Shown here one piece after another: positions 33,301 through 41,495 of a DNA stretch of 64,000 nt; position 1 is the stretch's first letter; the number at the start of each line of letters is the position of its first letter. This DNA comes from Actinomyces massiliensis 4401292 (GTDB lineage Bacteria; Actinomycetota; Actinomycetes; Actinomycetales; Actinomycetaceae): contig NZ_JH711481.1 of assembly GCF_000269805.1 (NCBI RefSeq), positions 845,785 to 909,784 of the forward strand. The letters run 5' to 3'. Made by a program: the position numbers and the translations under genes. The notes under the pieces were generated by a model. It worked only from the letters and a program-made list of their open reading frames with translations, did no database searches and was not told the DNA's origin.

Positions 33301-33747
33301 ATGACACAGCCTCCCAATCCCGGACAGCCTTACATCCCTCCCGCCTCTGCGCCGTCGGCCCCGGGCACCTACAACCCGCAGCAGTTCGCCGCCCCGCAGA
33401 ACCCTCAGTACGCCCCGGTGGGTGCAGCGCCCCAGCAGCCCGGCCCGGTTCCGGGCGGTGACTCGCTCTTCACCAACCTGTTCGACGTCACCCGCACCTT
33501 CGCCTCCAAGTACGGCACCATTGTCATGATCGTGGGCACCATCGGCTTCGCCCTGTCGTGGCTCTACGGGGCCTACAACGCGGGCGCAACATCTTTTTCT
33601 ATCTCCGGTCCTGACTTCGATTTCGGCAGGTTCCTCATTTATCTCTTGGTGAACGCCCCCTGGGTCTGCCTCGAGATTCTGGGGATGCGTGTCGTGCTCG
33701 AGATCGCGGCGAAGAGCGGTGGCCCGACGGGCGGCCGCCAGTTCTGA
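33301..33747 (+). CDS. DUF4282-domain membrane protein
   Basis: 148 residues. A Pro/Gln-rich N-terminus (1-55) leads into a DUF4282-type domain: SLFTNLFDVTRTFASKYGTIVMIVGTIGFALSWLYGAY (helix 1) and FGRFLIYLLVNAPWVCLEILGMRVVLEIA (helix 2). A TATAGT -10 box lies at 33262-33267, with GGAAG just before the start. The function of the family is unknown. The next gene, also encoding a membrane protein, starts 7 bp after the stop, so they form an operon. Confidence 0.82.
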   Translation: MTQPPNPGQPYIPPASAPSAPGTYNPQQFAAPQNPQYAPVGAAPQQPGPVPGGDSLFTNLFDVTRTFASKYGTIVMIVGTIGFALSWLYGAYNAGATSFSISGPDFDFGRFLIYLLVNAPWVCLEILGMRVVLEIAAKSGGPTGGRQF

Positions 33748-33754
33748 GGCTCGC

Positions 33755-34612
33755 GTGGCGCGCTACGAAACCGAAGACGGCGAGCCCCGCTACGGCAAGC
33801 GCTTGAGCCCCGAGGAGCTGGAGGCCTATCTGTACGAGCAGAGGGTCCAGTCTCCTGCGGAGCCGCCCCCGAACTCCGACTGGTCGTCCGAGTCCCGGGC
33901 GTCGTCATACGGGGCATCGGCTGATGAAGCTCGAGAAGGCCGCAAGAAAGAGGGCAGAGAGAACAAAGAGGGCTCAGAATCGGATCCCTTCGTGCGGGCG
34001 TCGGGAGGCAGTGCCGTCCGGCTGGCGGACCCCCTGCCGCCTGTGAGCGAGAGCGCCGCCCTGGGCTACACGGGATACGCGGGGTTCGGCACAGGTTTCG
34101 GCACGCGCCCCCGCACGGTGCGGCGTCCTTGGCGCATGTCGGTCATCGGCCTGGTGCTGATGCTCGTGGTGCCCCTGGTTCTCACTTTCACGGCCCTCTC
34201 CATCGTTTTCGACAGCGCCAGCGGACCGGGCGCCCCGCTGGGCAATGCCGGCACGGTGTACCTGGAGCAGGGCTCCACCTCCGCCCTGTACACCTCAACA
34301 TCCGGCAAATCGACAACCGACTGCACCGTCACCGGCTCGGACGGCAGCACTGTCTCCCTGACACCGCTGACCGAAGAACTGCCCTACGGCTCCTTCGACG
34401 CTCCCGGGACGGGAACCTTCACGGTGACCTGTCCGGGAGGGACCGACGACGTCATCATCGGCCCGCCCCTCAAGCCCGCTCGCCTGCCCTTGTTCCAAGT
34501 CCTCATGCTGACTGTCGTGGTGTCCGGAGTAGTGGGCCTGGGGGTGACCATGGTCGGTGCGGTCCGTCTCCTGCGCTATCGCGCAGTCGAGCGACGCATG
34601 AATGCGCGCTGA
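33755..34612 (+). CDS. Membrane protein of unknown function with extracytoplasmic loop
   Basis: 285 residues from GTG 33755. A charged cytoplasmic N-terminus (1-125) is followed by one helix (VIGLVLMLVVPLVLTFTALSIVF), an extracytoplasmic domain of about 95 residues rich in Thr/Ser/Gly with two Cys (TTDCTVTGSDG, TFTVTCPGG) that could form a disulfide, and a second helix (FQVLMLTVVVSGVVGLGVTMVGAVRLL). No family is recognised. It is the last gene of an operon with the DUF4282 gene and ends before a strong hairpin. Confidence 0.7.
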   Translation: MARYETEDGEPRYGKRLSPEELEAYLYEQRVQSPAEPPPNSDWSSESRASSYGASADEAREGRKKEGRENKEGSESDPFVRASGGSAVRLADPLPPVSESAALGYTGYAGFGTGFGTRPRTVRRPWRMSVIGLVLMLVVPLVLTFTALSIVFDSASGPGAPLGNAGTVYLEQGSTSALYTSTSGKSTTDCTVTGSDGSTVSLTPLTEELPYGSFDAPGTGTFTVTCPGGTDDVIIGPPLKPARLPLFQVLMLTVVVSGVVGLGVTMVGAVRLLRYRAVERRMNAR

Positions 34613-34679
34613 GGGATCGTGAGGACGCTCCCGAGAACCCTCCGATAGAGAACCCTCCGATACTGAGCGCCGCACTGCG

Positions 34680-34716
34680 CGTTGGGCCGGCTCTCCTCGG
34701 GAGGGCCGGCCCAACG
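34680..34716. terminator. Bidirectional terminator between convergent operons
   Basis: CGTTGGGCCGGC (34680-34691) pairs with GCCGGCCCAACG (34705-34716); the loop CTCC/GGAG pairs as well. A short T-rich stretch follows. It lies between the stops of the membrane-protein gene and the histidine kinase. Confidence 0.8.
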
Positions 34717-34723
34717 TCGTTCT

Positions 34724-35932
34724 TCAGGCGCCGGGAGCATCCTCGTGCGGCTCAAGGGCGTCGTCGGTGCCGGCGCGCACGGGCAGATCGAGGACCGCGG
34801 TCAGGCCGCCCGAGGAGTTCGCGGACAGCTCCAGAGCACCGCCGTGAGCGGCTGCGACCGCGGAGACGATGGCCAGGCCCAGGCCGTGCCCGTCTCCGCG
34901 GGTTCGCCCCCGGCCGGCTCCGCGGACGAAGGGCTCGCGCAGGGACTCCAGCCGTTCCTCGGGGATGGGCGAGCCGTCGTTGGACAGCCGCAGCCGCACC
35001 CGGTCGCCCGCGTAAGCCAGCTCGATCTCGACGCCGCCATCCGGGACGTTGTGCCGCACCGCGTTGCGCAGCAGGTTGGAGACGGCCTGGCGGAGCAGCA
35101 CCGGGTCCCCCTCCAGGACGGCGACATCGCCGGGGGCCTCGGGCAGGGTCACCCTCCGCTCTGTGGCCTCCGGGGCGAGCTGGGCCAGCACCGTTGCCAC
35201 CACGTCGGCCAGATCCACCTCCTCCCGGTAGATGTCCCCCGATTGGGCCTCCGCCAGGTCGAGCAGGGCATCGACGGTCTCGACGTTCGCCTGGTTGGTC
35301 TCTCGCAGCCGCTCCGCCAGGGACCGCAGTTGCTCCGCGGAGGCATTGGGATCGGCCAGGGTTACGTCGATCATCGTCCGGGCCGTCGCCAGCGGCGTGC
35401 GCAGTTCATGCGAGGCGTTCGCCGCGAAGCGGCGGTAGGTGGCCAGGGAGGATTCCAGGGAATCGAGCATGTGATCGTAGGTGTTGGCCAGGTCGCGGAT
35501 CTCGTCGCGGGGGCCCGTCAGCGCCAGGCGCCGGCTGAGGTCGCCGGAGGCGGCCTGTCTGGCGGCCTCGTTCATAGTCGACAGCGGGGCGAGCATGCGG
35601 CCGGCCACCACCCAGCCGACCGCACCGGACAGCAGAGCCAGCAGGGCGAGCACTCCCAGGGAGATCGCGAGCATTCGGTTGAGGAACTCGGACATGAGGG
35701 TGATCTGCAGGTAGATGTCGCCGTCGTCCCCGTCGATGCCCGTCGTCTCCTCGGGAATGGCCACCTGGAAGCGGCTCATGTACAGGTAGACCAGGGCGAT
35801 GAGGACGGCGCCCGATCCGGTCACCAGACCCGCGTAGGTCAGGGTGAGCCGAGCCCGAATGGTCAGCCTGCGGGACCTGGGACTCTGCGCCGCCGGTGAT
35901 GCGGGCGGGCTGCTGGAGGTGGGCCGCGGCAT
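34724..35932 (-). CDS. Sensor histidine kinase (EnvZ/OmpR type)
   Basis: 402 residues. Two membrane helices (about 32-52 and 86-110) enclose a short extracytoplasmic loop of about 32 residues. A HAMP domain follows (about 112-165), then the HisKA motif NASHELRTPLA (His175) and the HATPase domain with QAVSNLLRNAVRHNV (N box) and GDGHGLGLAIVSAVAAAHGG (G box). The small loop suggests sensing in or at the membrane, as for kinases that control ABC exporters. It is one base downstream of its response regulator gene and divergent from the MacAB-like operon, the likely target. Confidence 0.92.
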   Translation of the reverse strand: MPRPTSSSPPASPAAQSPRSRRLTIRARLTLTYAGLVTGSGAVLIALVYLYMSRFQVAIPEETTGIDGDDGDIYLQITLMSEFLNRMLAISLGVLALLALLSGAVGWVVAGRMLAPLSTMNEAARQAASGDLSRRLALTGPRDEIRDLANTYDHMLDSLESSLATYRRFAANASHELRTPLATARTMIDVTLADPNASAEQLRSLAERLRETNQANVETVDALLDLAEAQSGDIYREEVDLADVVATVLAQLAPEATERRVTLPEAPGDVAVLEGDPVLLRQAVSNLLRNAVRHNVPDGGVEIELAYAGDRVRLRLSNDGSPIPEERLESLREPFVRGAGRGRTRGDGHGLGLAIVSAVAAAHGGALELSANSSGGLTAVLDLPVRAGTDDALEPHEDAPGA

Positions 35933-35933
35933 C

Positions 35934-36593
35934 TCAGTCCCCGAAGCGGTATCCGGCGCCGGGGACGGTCTGGATGACCCAGGGCTGACCGAGGCGCTTG
36001 CGCAGATGGGAGATCGTCACCCGCATCGTGTTCGAGAAAGGGTCCGCGTTCGCGTCCCAGGCCTTCTCCAGGATCGTCTCGGCGCTGAGAACCCCGCCGT
36101 CGGCCTCCATGAGCAGCTGCAGGACGGCGAACTCCTTGGGGCTCAGACGCACGAAGTGCCCGTCGCGCGAGACCTCCCGGCGGAAGGGATCCAGCCGCAC
36201 TCCGCGGGATTCCAGGACGGGGCCGCGCGCCGGCTGACTGCGCCGCTCCAGAGCGCGCAGCCGGACCACGAGCTCAGGGAACTCGAAGGGCTTGACGAGG
36301 TAGTCATCCGCCCCGAGTTCGAAGCCTTCGACGCGTTCACGCAGGGAGCGGGCCGCGGTGAGCATGAGGACGCGCACCTCCGGGTGCTCGCGGGCCAGGC
36401 GGTTGCAGACCTCGTCGCCGTGGACGCCGGGCAGGTCCCGGTCCAGAACGACGACGTCGTAGTCGGCGATCTCCACCTGGGCCAGCGCTTCGGCGCCGTC
36501 CCCCACGACGTCCACCGCCATCGTCTCGCGACGCAGCCCCACGGCTATCGCATCGGCGAGATAGGACTCGTCCTCGACCACCAGTACGCGCAC
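35934..36593 (-). CDS. OmpR/PhoB-family response regulator
   Basis: 219 residues from GTG 36593. Receiver: acidic pocket VLVVEDESYLADA, phospho-Asp in VVVLDRDLPG, Lys in YLVKPFEFPELVVRLRAL. The C-terminal winged-helix domain has LDPFRREVSRDGHFVRLSPKEFAVLQLLMEADGGVLSAETILEKAW and HLRKRLGQPWVIQTVPGAGYRFG. It forms a two-component system with the next gene. The 292-bp divergent region to the export operon probably contains its binding sites. Confidence 0.93.
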   Translation of the reverse strand: MRVLVVEDESYLADAIAVGLRRETMAVDVVGDGAEALAQVEIADYDVVVLDRDLPGVHGDEVCNRLAREHPEVRVLMLTAARSLRERVEGFELGADDYLVKPFEFPELVVRLRALERRSQPARGPVLESRGVRLDPFRREVSRDGHFVRLSPKEFAVLQLLMEADGGVLSAETILEKAWDANADPFSNTMRVTISHLRKRLGQPWVIQTVPGAGYRFGD

Positions 36594-36885
36594 GTCATCG
36601 ACCTCCCGGGTTTCCGCTTTCTGCAGCCTTCTGCATTTCCCAGCCGCTCTCACGGCCCCTTCCAGGGCGCCCGCCGGCGGCCGCCCACGCGCCAACGATA
36701 GGGGAGAGGGGGTTAAAACCCGCATAAGGATTTTTCTAAAGGCTCTTGCAACGCCGGCTCCGCTGAGATTGTGCCCGGCCCCGGAAGGACCGGGGGCGAT
36801 TGGCCGGCCGCCCCGGATATCGGGAGATCGGCCGTGCAAGAGCTCAAGGGCTCGGGAATCCAAGGAACTTTTAAGGAGAACTTCG
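36594..36885. promoter_or_regulatory. Divergent promoter region between response regulator and export operon
   Basis: A 292-bp region. An AT-rich patch (36710-36740) is a likely promoter zone. GCTCTTGCA (36742-36750) is repeated inverted as TGCAAGAGC (36835-36843), which may be response-regulator half-sites. AAGGAG lies 7 nt before the lipoprotein ATG. Confidence 0.4.
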
Positions 36886-37389
36886 ATGAGGAACGGCAGG
36901 ACGAGGATGCTTGCAGCAGTGGCGAGCGTGGTCTGCGCACTCGGCATGGTCACCGCGTGCGGGGGCGGGAAGTCAACCGACGCCGCCGATGCCTCCGCCG
37001 CCAGTGCGACCGGCTCCGCCGAGGACTACACCCTCAAGTTCAACCAATGTCTGCGCGACGCTGGGTTCAACGTGTCCGACTCCGACGAGGGTAAGGACAT
37101 CCGCACTCAGGACGTGGGCGGTGACGCGGCCGCCTTCAACACCGCCGTCGAGGACTGCGAGAAGAAGCTCGGCCCGCCGCCCGGGGCCAGCACCCAGAAT
37201 CCCGACGACCCCGAGATCCTCCAGTCGAGCATTGCTCTCGCCGAGTGCCTGCGCAATGAGGGCTACGACGTCAAGGATCCCGAGCCCGGCAAGGGCCTGT
37301 CCATTGACGTGGGCACGATTCCCCAGGAGGCCATCGAGAAATGCGCGGCTTCGGCCGCCCCCTCCTCGGCCTCCGAGGGGGATCAGTGA
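36886..37389 (+). CDS. Small lipoprotein with two CLRxxG motifs, export-operon component
   Basis: 167 residues. Lipobox VTAC gives Cys25. The mature part has two similar segments: FNQCLRDAGFNVSDSDEG (about 51-68) and LAECLRNEGYDVKDPEPG, each with a Cys, plus CEKKLG and EKCAAS Cys residues, so disulfides are likely. Actinobacterial lipoproteins with this motif pair are commonly encoded with MacB-like transporters; their biochemical role is not known to me. It is first in a four-gene operon and overlaps the next gene by 4 nt (GTGA). Confidence 0.78.
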   Translation: MRNGRTRMLAAVASVVCALGMVTACGGGKSTDAADASAASATGSAEDYTLKFNQCLRDAGFNVSDSDEGKDIRTQDVGGDAAAFNTAVEDCEKKLGPPPGASTQNPDDPEILQSSIALAECLRNEGYDVKDPEPGKGLSIDVGTIPQEAIEKCAASAAPSSASEGDQ

Positions 37390-38597
37390 GCCTCCGGCGT
37401 CGGGCTCGCGGTTCGGGGAATGACCCCGTGTCCCCCACCGAGGGCGGCGACACGGGCAGCACGGACGGCATGAATAGCCCGGCCGATGTGGAGGCTCCGA
37501 AGAAGGGCCCTGCTCGCCCGACCCGTCGCCTGCTCCTCGGAGCCGGAGCCGTCCTCCTTCTGGCCGGAGCGGGAGCGGGCACGGCGGCGGCAACGGGAAT
37601 CCTGCCAGGCCGGGCCGACAAGGGTGACGACAAGTCCGAGGCCTTCACCGGCACGACCGAGGAGATCACCCGTGGCACCCTCCAGGGCGAGACGAGCGCC
37701 GCCGGCACCCTGCGCTTCTCCGATTCCCATGTGCTCCGCTCCGGTTTCGAGGGCGTGGTCACCTGGTTGCCCGCGGCCGGCACCGTGCTTCACGCCGGTG
37801 ATCGGCTCTACGATGCCGGAGGCGAGTCCTCCTACCTCATGCACGGATCCATCCCGGCCTGGCGCGCCTTCGAGGACGGCATGAGCAAGGGCAGCGATAT
37901 CCAGCAGCTCCAGAGCGCCCTGCAGGGCCTGGGCTACTTCACCCGCGAGCCGGACGGCACCTTCGGGTGGTGGACCATCAGGGCCATCAGGGCCTGGCAG
38001 AAGGACATGAGCCTCGAGCAGACCGGGGCCATTCCCCTGGGGCGGATCGTCTTCGCTCCGGATGACCTGCGCGTGGGCTCCATCAAGTCCCGCGTGGGCG
38101 ACAAGACCGCCGTCGAGGGCGATCTCTACGACGTCACCTCCACCGCTCAGGTGGTGGACGTGAACATCAAGCTCGCCGATCAGCAGCTCGGCGTCGTCGG
38201 CAATAAGGTCACTCTGCACCTGCCCGGTGCCGTTGATACCACCGGCACCATCTCCTCCGTGGGCACTCCCACGGAGAAGAGCGGTTCGGGCGACTCCAAG
38301 GAGAAGGAGCGCGTCATACCCGTGACCATCGTCCCCGACGATGCCTCGGTCACCGCCGACTTCCAGGAGGTCTCGGTCACCGTTGGCCTGCCCAGCGAGA
38401 AGCGCGAGAACGTCCTGTCCGTGCCCGTGGGGGCGCTCGTCGCCCTGAGTCCGGAGCAGTTCGGCGTGGAGGTGGTCCAGGACGACAACACGACGACGAG
38501 GATTCCGGTGACCACCGGGCTCTTCGCCGCCGGTCGGGTCGAGATCTCGGGCGAGGGCCTGGCAGAGGGACAACGCGTGGTGGTGCCGCAGCGATGA
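37386..38597 (+). CDS. MacA/HlyD-like adaptor with peptidoglycan-binding domain
   Basis: 403 residues from GTG 37386. One membrane helix (about 53-75, LLLGAGAVLLLAGAGAGTAAATG). Adaptor-like strands (RFSDSHVLRSGFEGVVTWLPAAGTVLHAGDRLY) flank a PG_binding_1 domain (SDIQQLQSALQGLGYFTREPDGTFGWWTIRAIRAWQKD, about 175-215). A C-terminal beta-barrel ends VVQDDNTTTRIPVTTGLFAAGRVEISGEGLAEGQRVVV. It links the ABC exporter to the cell wall. Start and stop both overlap neighbouring genes by 4 nt. Confidence 0.88.
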   Translation: MSLRRRARGSGNDPVSPTEGGDTGSTDGMNSPADVEAPKKGPARPTRRLLLGAGAVLLLAGAGAGTAAATGILPGRADKGDDKSEAFTGTTEEITRGTLQGETSAAGTLRFSDSHVLRSGFEGVVTWLPAAGTVLHAGDRLYDAGGESSYLMHGSIPAWRAFEDGMSKGSDIQQLQSALQGLGYFTREPDGTFGWWTIRAIRAWQKDMSLEQTGAIPLGRIVFAPDDLRVGSIKSRVGDKTAVEGDLYDVTSTAQVVDVNIKLADQQLGVVGNKVTLHLPGAVDTTGTISSVGTPTEKSGSGDSKEKERVIPVTIVPDDASVTADFQEVSVTVGLPSEKRENVLSVPVGALVALSPEQFGVEVVQDDNTTTRIPVTTGLFAAGRVEISGEGLAEGQRVVVPQR

Positions 38598-39292
38598 GCC
38601 GCATCCTGTCTCTGCGCGACGTTCACCGTACCTATGGGGAGCCGCCCGTCGCCGCCTGCGCCGGAATCAGCCTGGATATCGACCGCGGCGAGTTCGTCGC
38701 CGTCGTCGGCCCCTCCGGCTCCGGCAAATCGACTCTGCTCAACCTCATCGGCACCCTCGATCGGCCCAGTTCGGGACGCGTCGAGATCGACGGTCTCGAT
38801 GTCGCCGGCCTGACGGACCCGGAGCTGTCAGCCGTGCGCGCACGACGCATCGGCTTCGTCTTCCAGCAGTTCCATCTGTCGGACGGCATGACGGCGATCG
38901 ACAACGTCGCCGACGGCCTGCTCTATCTGGGAGTGCCGCGTGCCGAGCGGCGCAGGCGCGCCGAGGCGGCCCTGCGCCGCGTGGGGCTCGAGCGCCGTCT
39001 GCGTCATCGCCCGCACCAGCTCTCCGGCGGAGAGCGTCAGCGCGTCGCCATCGCCCGCGCCGTCGTCGGGGATCCGCCCCTGCTCCTGGCGGACGAGCCG
39101 ACCGGCAACCTCGATTCGGTCTCCGGGGCCTCGATCGTCGAGCTCCTTCACGAGCTGCACGAGCAGGGCACGACGGTCGTCGTCATCACCCACGACAACG
39201 ACCTGGCGGCCGAGCTGCCGCGGCGCGTCGCCATTCGGGACGGGAAGATCGTCTCCGACTCCGCGATCGGCACGACGGAGGAGGCCGCATGA
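38594..39292 (+). CDS. MacB/LolD-type ABC transporter ATPase
   Basis: 232 residues from ATG 38594. Walker A GPSGSGKST (residues 39-47), Q loop VFQQFHL, signature LSGGERQRVAIARA, Walker B LLLADEPTGNLD and switch His in VVVITHDNDLA. The DEPTGNLDS pattern is characteristic of MacB/LolD/FtsE ATPases. It powers the FtsX-like permease encoded next. It is coupled by ATGA overlaps on both sides. Confidence 0.94.
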   Translation: MSRILSLRDVHRTYGEPPVAACAGISLDIDRGEFVAVVGPSGSGKSTLLNLIGTLDRPSSGRVEIDGLDVAGLTDPELSAVRARRIGFVFQQFHLSDGMTAIDNVADGLLYLGVPRAERRRRAEAALRRVGLERRLRHRPHQLSGGERQRVAIARAVVGDPPLLLADEPTGNLDSVSGASIVELLHELHEQGTTVVVITHDNDLAAELPRRVAIRDGKIVSDSAIGTTEEAA

Positions 39293-40491
39293 GCTCGACG
39301 ACGATGCGCCCGGGACGCTCGCACCTGCGCCCGACCGACGTCCTGCGCCTGGCCGGGACGGGCCTGCGCGCCCGGCCCATGCGAGCCTTCCTGTCCGCCC
39401 TGGGCATCGCCATCGGCATCGCGGCCATGATCGCGGTGGTCGGCGTGTCCACGTCGAGCCGGGCCCAGCTCACTGCTCAGCTCGAATCCCTGGGCACCAA
39501 CATGCTCACTCTCACCCCGGGCTCCGACCTGACCGGCACAGAGGTCAAGTTCCCCGACGACGCCGTCGGACGGGTCGGCACGATCGACGGCGTCCAGCAG
39601 TCGAGCTCGACCTCGCTGGTCAAGGTCTCCGTCTACCGCAGCTACCTGAGCGACAAGGAGGCGACCGGCGGCATCTCTACTCTCGTGGCCGATGAGAACC
39701 TGCTCGACGTCGTCGCCGGCGAGGTGAGCACGGGATCCTGGCTCAATCAGGCCACGTCCTCGTATCCGGCAACCGTGCTCGGAGCGGCCGCCGCCCGGCG
39801 ACTGGGCGTGGTGGAACCGGGAACTCAGGTGTGGCTCGGCGGGACCTCCTTCACCGTGGTCGGGATCCTTCAGCCCTCGGTGCTGGCCCCCGAGCTCGAT
39901 AACGCGGCGCTCATCGGGGCGTCGGTGGCCAAGCAGCTGTTCGACTACGCGGGCAACCCGACGACGATCTACGAGCGCAGCGCCGATAGCGCCGTCGAGA
40001 GGGTGAGGAGCCTCCTGGGTCCCACGGTCCTGCCGCAGTCGCCCGGGGCCGTCAAGATCTCGAGGCCCTCGGACGCGCTGGCGGCCAAGAACGCCGCGGA
40101 CAAGGCCTTCACCAGCCTATTGACGGGAGTCGGCTCGATCGCCCTGGTCGTGGGCGGGATCGGAGTGGCCAACACCATGATCATCTCGGTGCTGGAGCGG
40201 CGCCGTGAGATCGGGCTGAGGCGCGCCCTGGGGGCCATGCGCAGCCACATCCTCGTCCAGTTCCTCGCTGAGGCGCTGCTTCTGGCGGGACTGGGTGGTG
40301 CATTGGGCTGCGTCCTGGGAATCGGGGTGACCGCCGGGGCGGCCGCAATCAACGACTGGCCCTTCGCCCTGCCGCCGCTCGTCATTGCGGCGGGTCTGGG
40401 GGTCACGATCCTTATCGGGGCGGTGGCGGGTCTGTACCCGGCGGTGCGGGCGGCCCGTACGCCCCCGACGGCGGCCCTCAACGCCCAGTAG
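39289..40491 (+). CDS. MacB-like ABC transporter permease (FtsX domain)
   Basis: 400 residues. The first helix (RAFLSALGIAIGIAAMIAVVGVS, about 32-55) is followed by an extracytoplasmic MacB-type domain (about 60-270) and three C-terminal helices containing GIGVANTMIISVLERRREIGLRRALGA, the FtsX signature. With the ATPase, the PG-binding adaptor and the lipoprotein it forms a mechanotransmission-type exporter, probably for a peptide, lipid or drug. A strong hairpin terminator follows. Confidence 0.92.
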   Translation: MSSTTMRPGRSHLRPTDVLRLAGTGLRARPMRAFLSALGIAIGIAAMIAVVGVSTSSRAQLTAQLESLGTNMLTLTPGSDLTGTEVKFPDDAVGRVGTIDGVQQSSSTSLVKVSVYRSYLSDKEATGGISTLVADENLLDVVAGEVSTGSWLNQATSSYPATVLGAAAARRLGVVEPGTQVWLGGTSFTVVGILQPSVLAPELDNAALIGASVAKQLFDYAGNPTTIYERSADSAVERVRSLLGPTVLPQSPGAVKISRPSDALAAKNAADKAFTSLLTGVGSIALVVGGIGVANTMIISVLERRREIGLRRALGAMRSHILVQFLAEALLLAGLGGALGCVLGIGVTAGAAAINDWPFALPPLVIAAGLGVTILIGAVAGLYPAVRAARTPPTAALNAQ

Positions 40492-40596
40492 GGCCGGGAA
40501 GTCGGGAAGAAGAGACGTCCGGTCTCCGCGGTTCGGTCCAGGTACCCACATGATGGGGGCCGCGGAGTTTCACCGAGTAGAAAGGAGGTTGTAGAG

Positions 40597-40650
40597 CACA
40601 GCGAGCCGTCGGGCACATGTATCAGGGGTATGTGCCCGACGGCTCCTGTG
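40597..40650 (+). terminator. Strong hairpin terminator after the MacAB-like operon
   Basis: GAGCCGTCGGGCACAT (40603-40618) pairs perfectly with 40630-40645; a further CACAG/CTGTG pairing (40597-40601 with 40646-40650) extends the stem with one bulge. The sequence that follows is T-rich (CTTCTTGTTCT). The first 22-bp unit of array E starts 18 bp later. Confidence 0.85.
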
Positions 40651-40667
40651 CTTCTTGTTCTCCCGCC

Positions 40668-40765
40668 GAGATCGGTAGTACTCCGCGCCGAGATCGGTAG
40701 TACTCCGCGCCGAGATCGGTCCGGTTCCGGCTCGAGATCGGTCGCAACTCGCGTCGAGATCGGTT
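40668..40765 (+). repeat. 22-bp repeat array E (5 units)
   Basis: Cores at 40668, 40690, 40712, 40734 and 40756, exactly 22 bp apart; the first two read GAGATCGGTA, the next two GAGATCGGTC, the last GAGATCGGTT. The first two units are identical over 22 bp. The array lies 3' of the export operon, after its terminator. Confidence 0.93.
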
Positions 40766-40913
40766 CAGCCGGTTCGCCGGCCCCGATGACGCGCCGTCGG
40801 ACGCTCGTCGTCGGCAATGGGCCCGACTGCTCGGCATATTCGGATGGCTCGCGCAGTTCGACCTCAGCGGAGAGTTCTGCTCTTCTAGTCCTCTTGAGGC
40901 CGACGGTAGGTTC

Positions 40914-41393
40914 GTGAGTGTGAATGATGCTGTTGTTGTCAGACGAGCGACCGTATTCGACGTCGGCGCCCTGGTGGCGCTGCGCGCGGAGATGTTCCGT
41001 GTCACGGGGACGGCGATGACGGATGGTCGATGGCGGAGCAATGCGCATCGATGGTTCACCGAACGGGTGAAGAACCCGATATACGGGATCTTCGTCGTGC
41101 AGGCGGGCCAGGATGTCGTGGCGTGCGCGATGGGGGCGGTTCGTGACGCCGCGCCGTCGCCCGAGGTTCCCGACGGCCGTGATGTGCTGGTCAGCAACGT
41201 GTGCACTTTCCCTGCTCATCGCGGTCATGGATATGGCAAGCGGGCTTTCGAGGCGGTGATGAGATGGGCCGTCTCGACGGGTATCGGTCGAGCCGAACTC
41301 ATGGCGACGGAGGCGGGGCGGGGAATGTACGAGCAGACCGGTTTCGTGACCAATCGATTCGCTGCCATGCGCGCCGACCTGCGAACGTATTGA
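40914..41393 (+). CDS. GNAT-family N-acetyltransferase
   Basis: 159 residues from GTG 40914. The fold is seen from VVVRRATVFDVGALVALRAEMF, VVQAGQDVVACAMGAV, the acetyl-CoA loop NVCTFPAHRGHGYGKRAFEAVM, and MYEQTGFVTNRF. The substrate is unknown. It is preceded by a 420-bp gap that holds a terminator and array E, and is convergent with the prolyl oligopeptidase gene. Confidence 0.87.
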   Translation: MSVNDAVVVRRATVFDVGALVALRAEMFRVTGTAMTDGRWRSNAHRWFTERVKNPIYGIFVVQAGQDVVACAMGAVRDAAPSPEVPDGRDVLVSNVCTFPAHRGHGYGKRAFEAVMRWAVSTGIGRAELMATEAGRGMYEQTGFVTNRFAAMRADLRTY

Positions 41394-41417
41394 GGTCGGT
41401 ATCCCGGTGCGGACGTG

Positions 41418-41471
41418 AACCGATCTCGGCGCGGACGTGAACCGATCTCGAGCCGGAGTTCGACCGATCTC
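41418..41471 (-). repeat. 22-bp repeat array F (3 units)
   Basis: ACCGATCTC cores begin at 41419, 41441 and 41463, 22 bp apart. It lies between convergent genes, in sense 3' position to the prolyl oligopeptidase. A degenerate opposite-strand unit (GAGGTCGGT) lies at the GNAT stop codon. Confidence 0.9.
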
Positions 41472-41495
41472 GGCGAAGGGGAGGGAGGGGCGCGA

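Noticed and set aside
34129-35538. 469-codon plus-strand frame opposite the histidine kinase
   Set aside because: Arg/Pro/Gly-rich shadow; kinase motifs on the minus strand are unambiguous.
36771-37094. Alternative frame over the CLRxxG lipoprotein start
   Set aside because: Lacks a signal peptide and ribosome site; the lipoprotein frame has both.
40205-40220. GAGATCGGGCTG in the MacB-like permease gene as a repeat-family member
   Set aside because: It encodes the conserved REIGLRR motif and has no neighbour at 22 bp.
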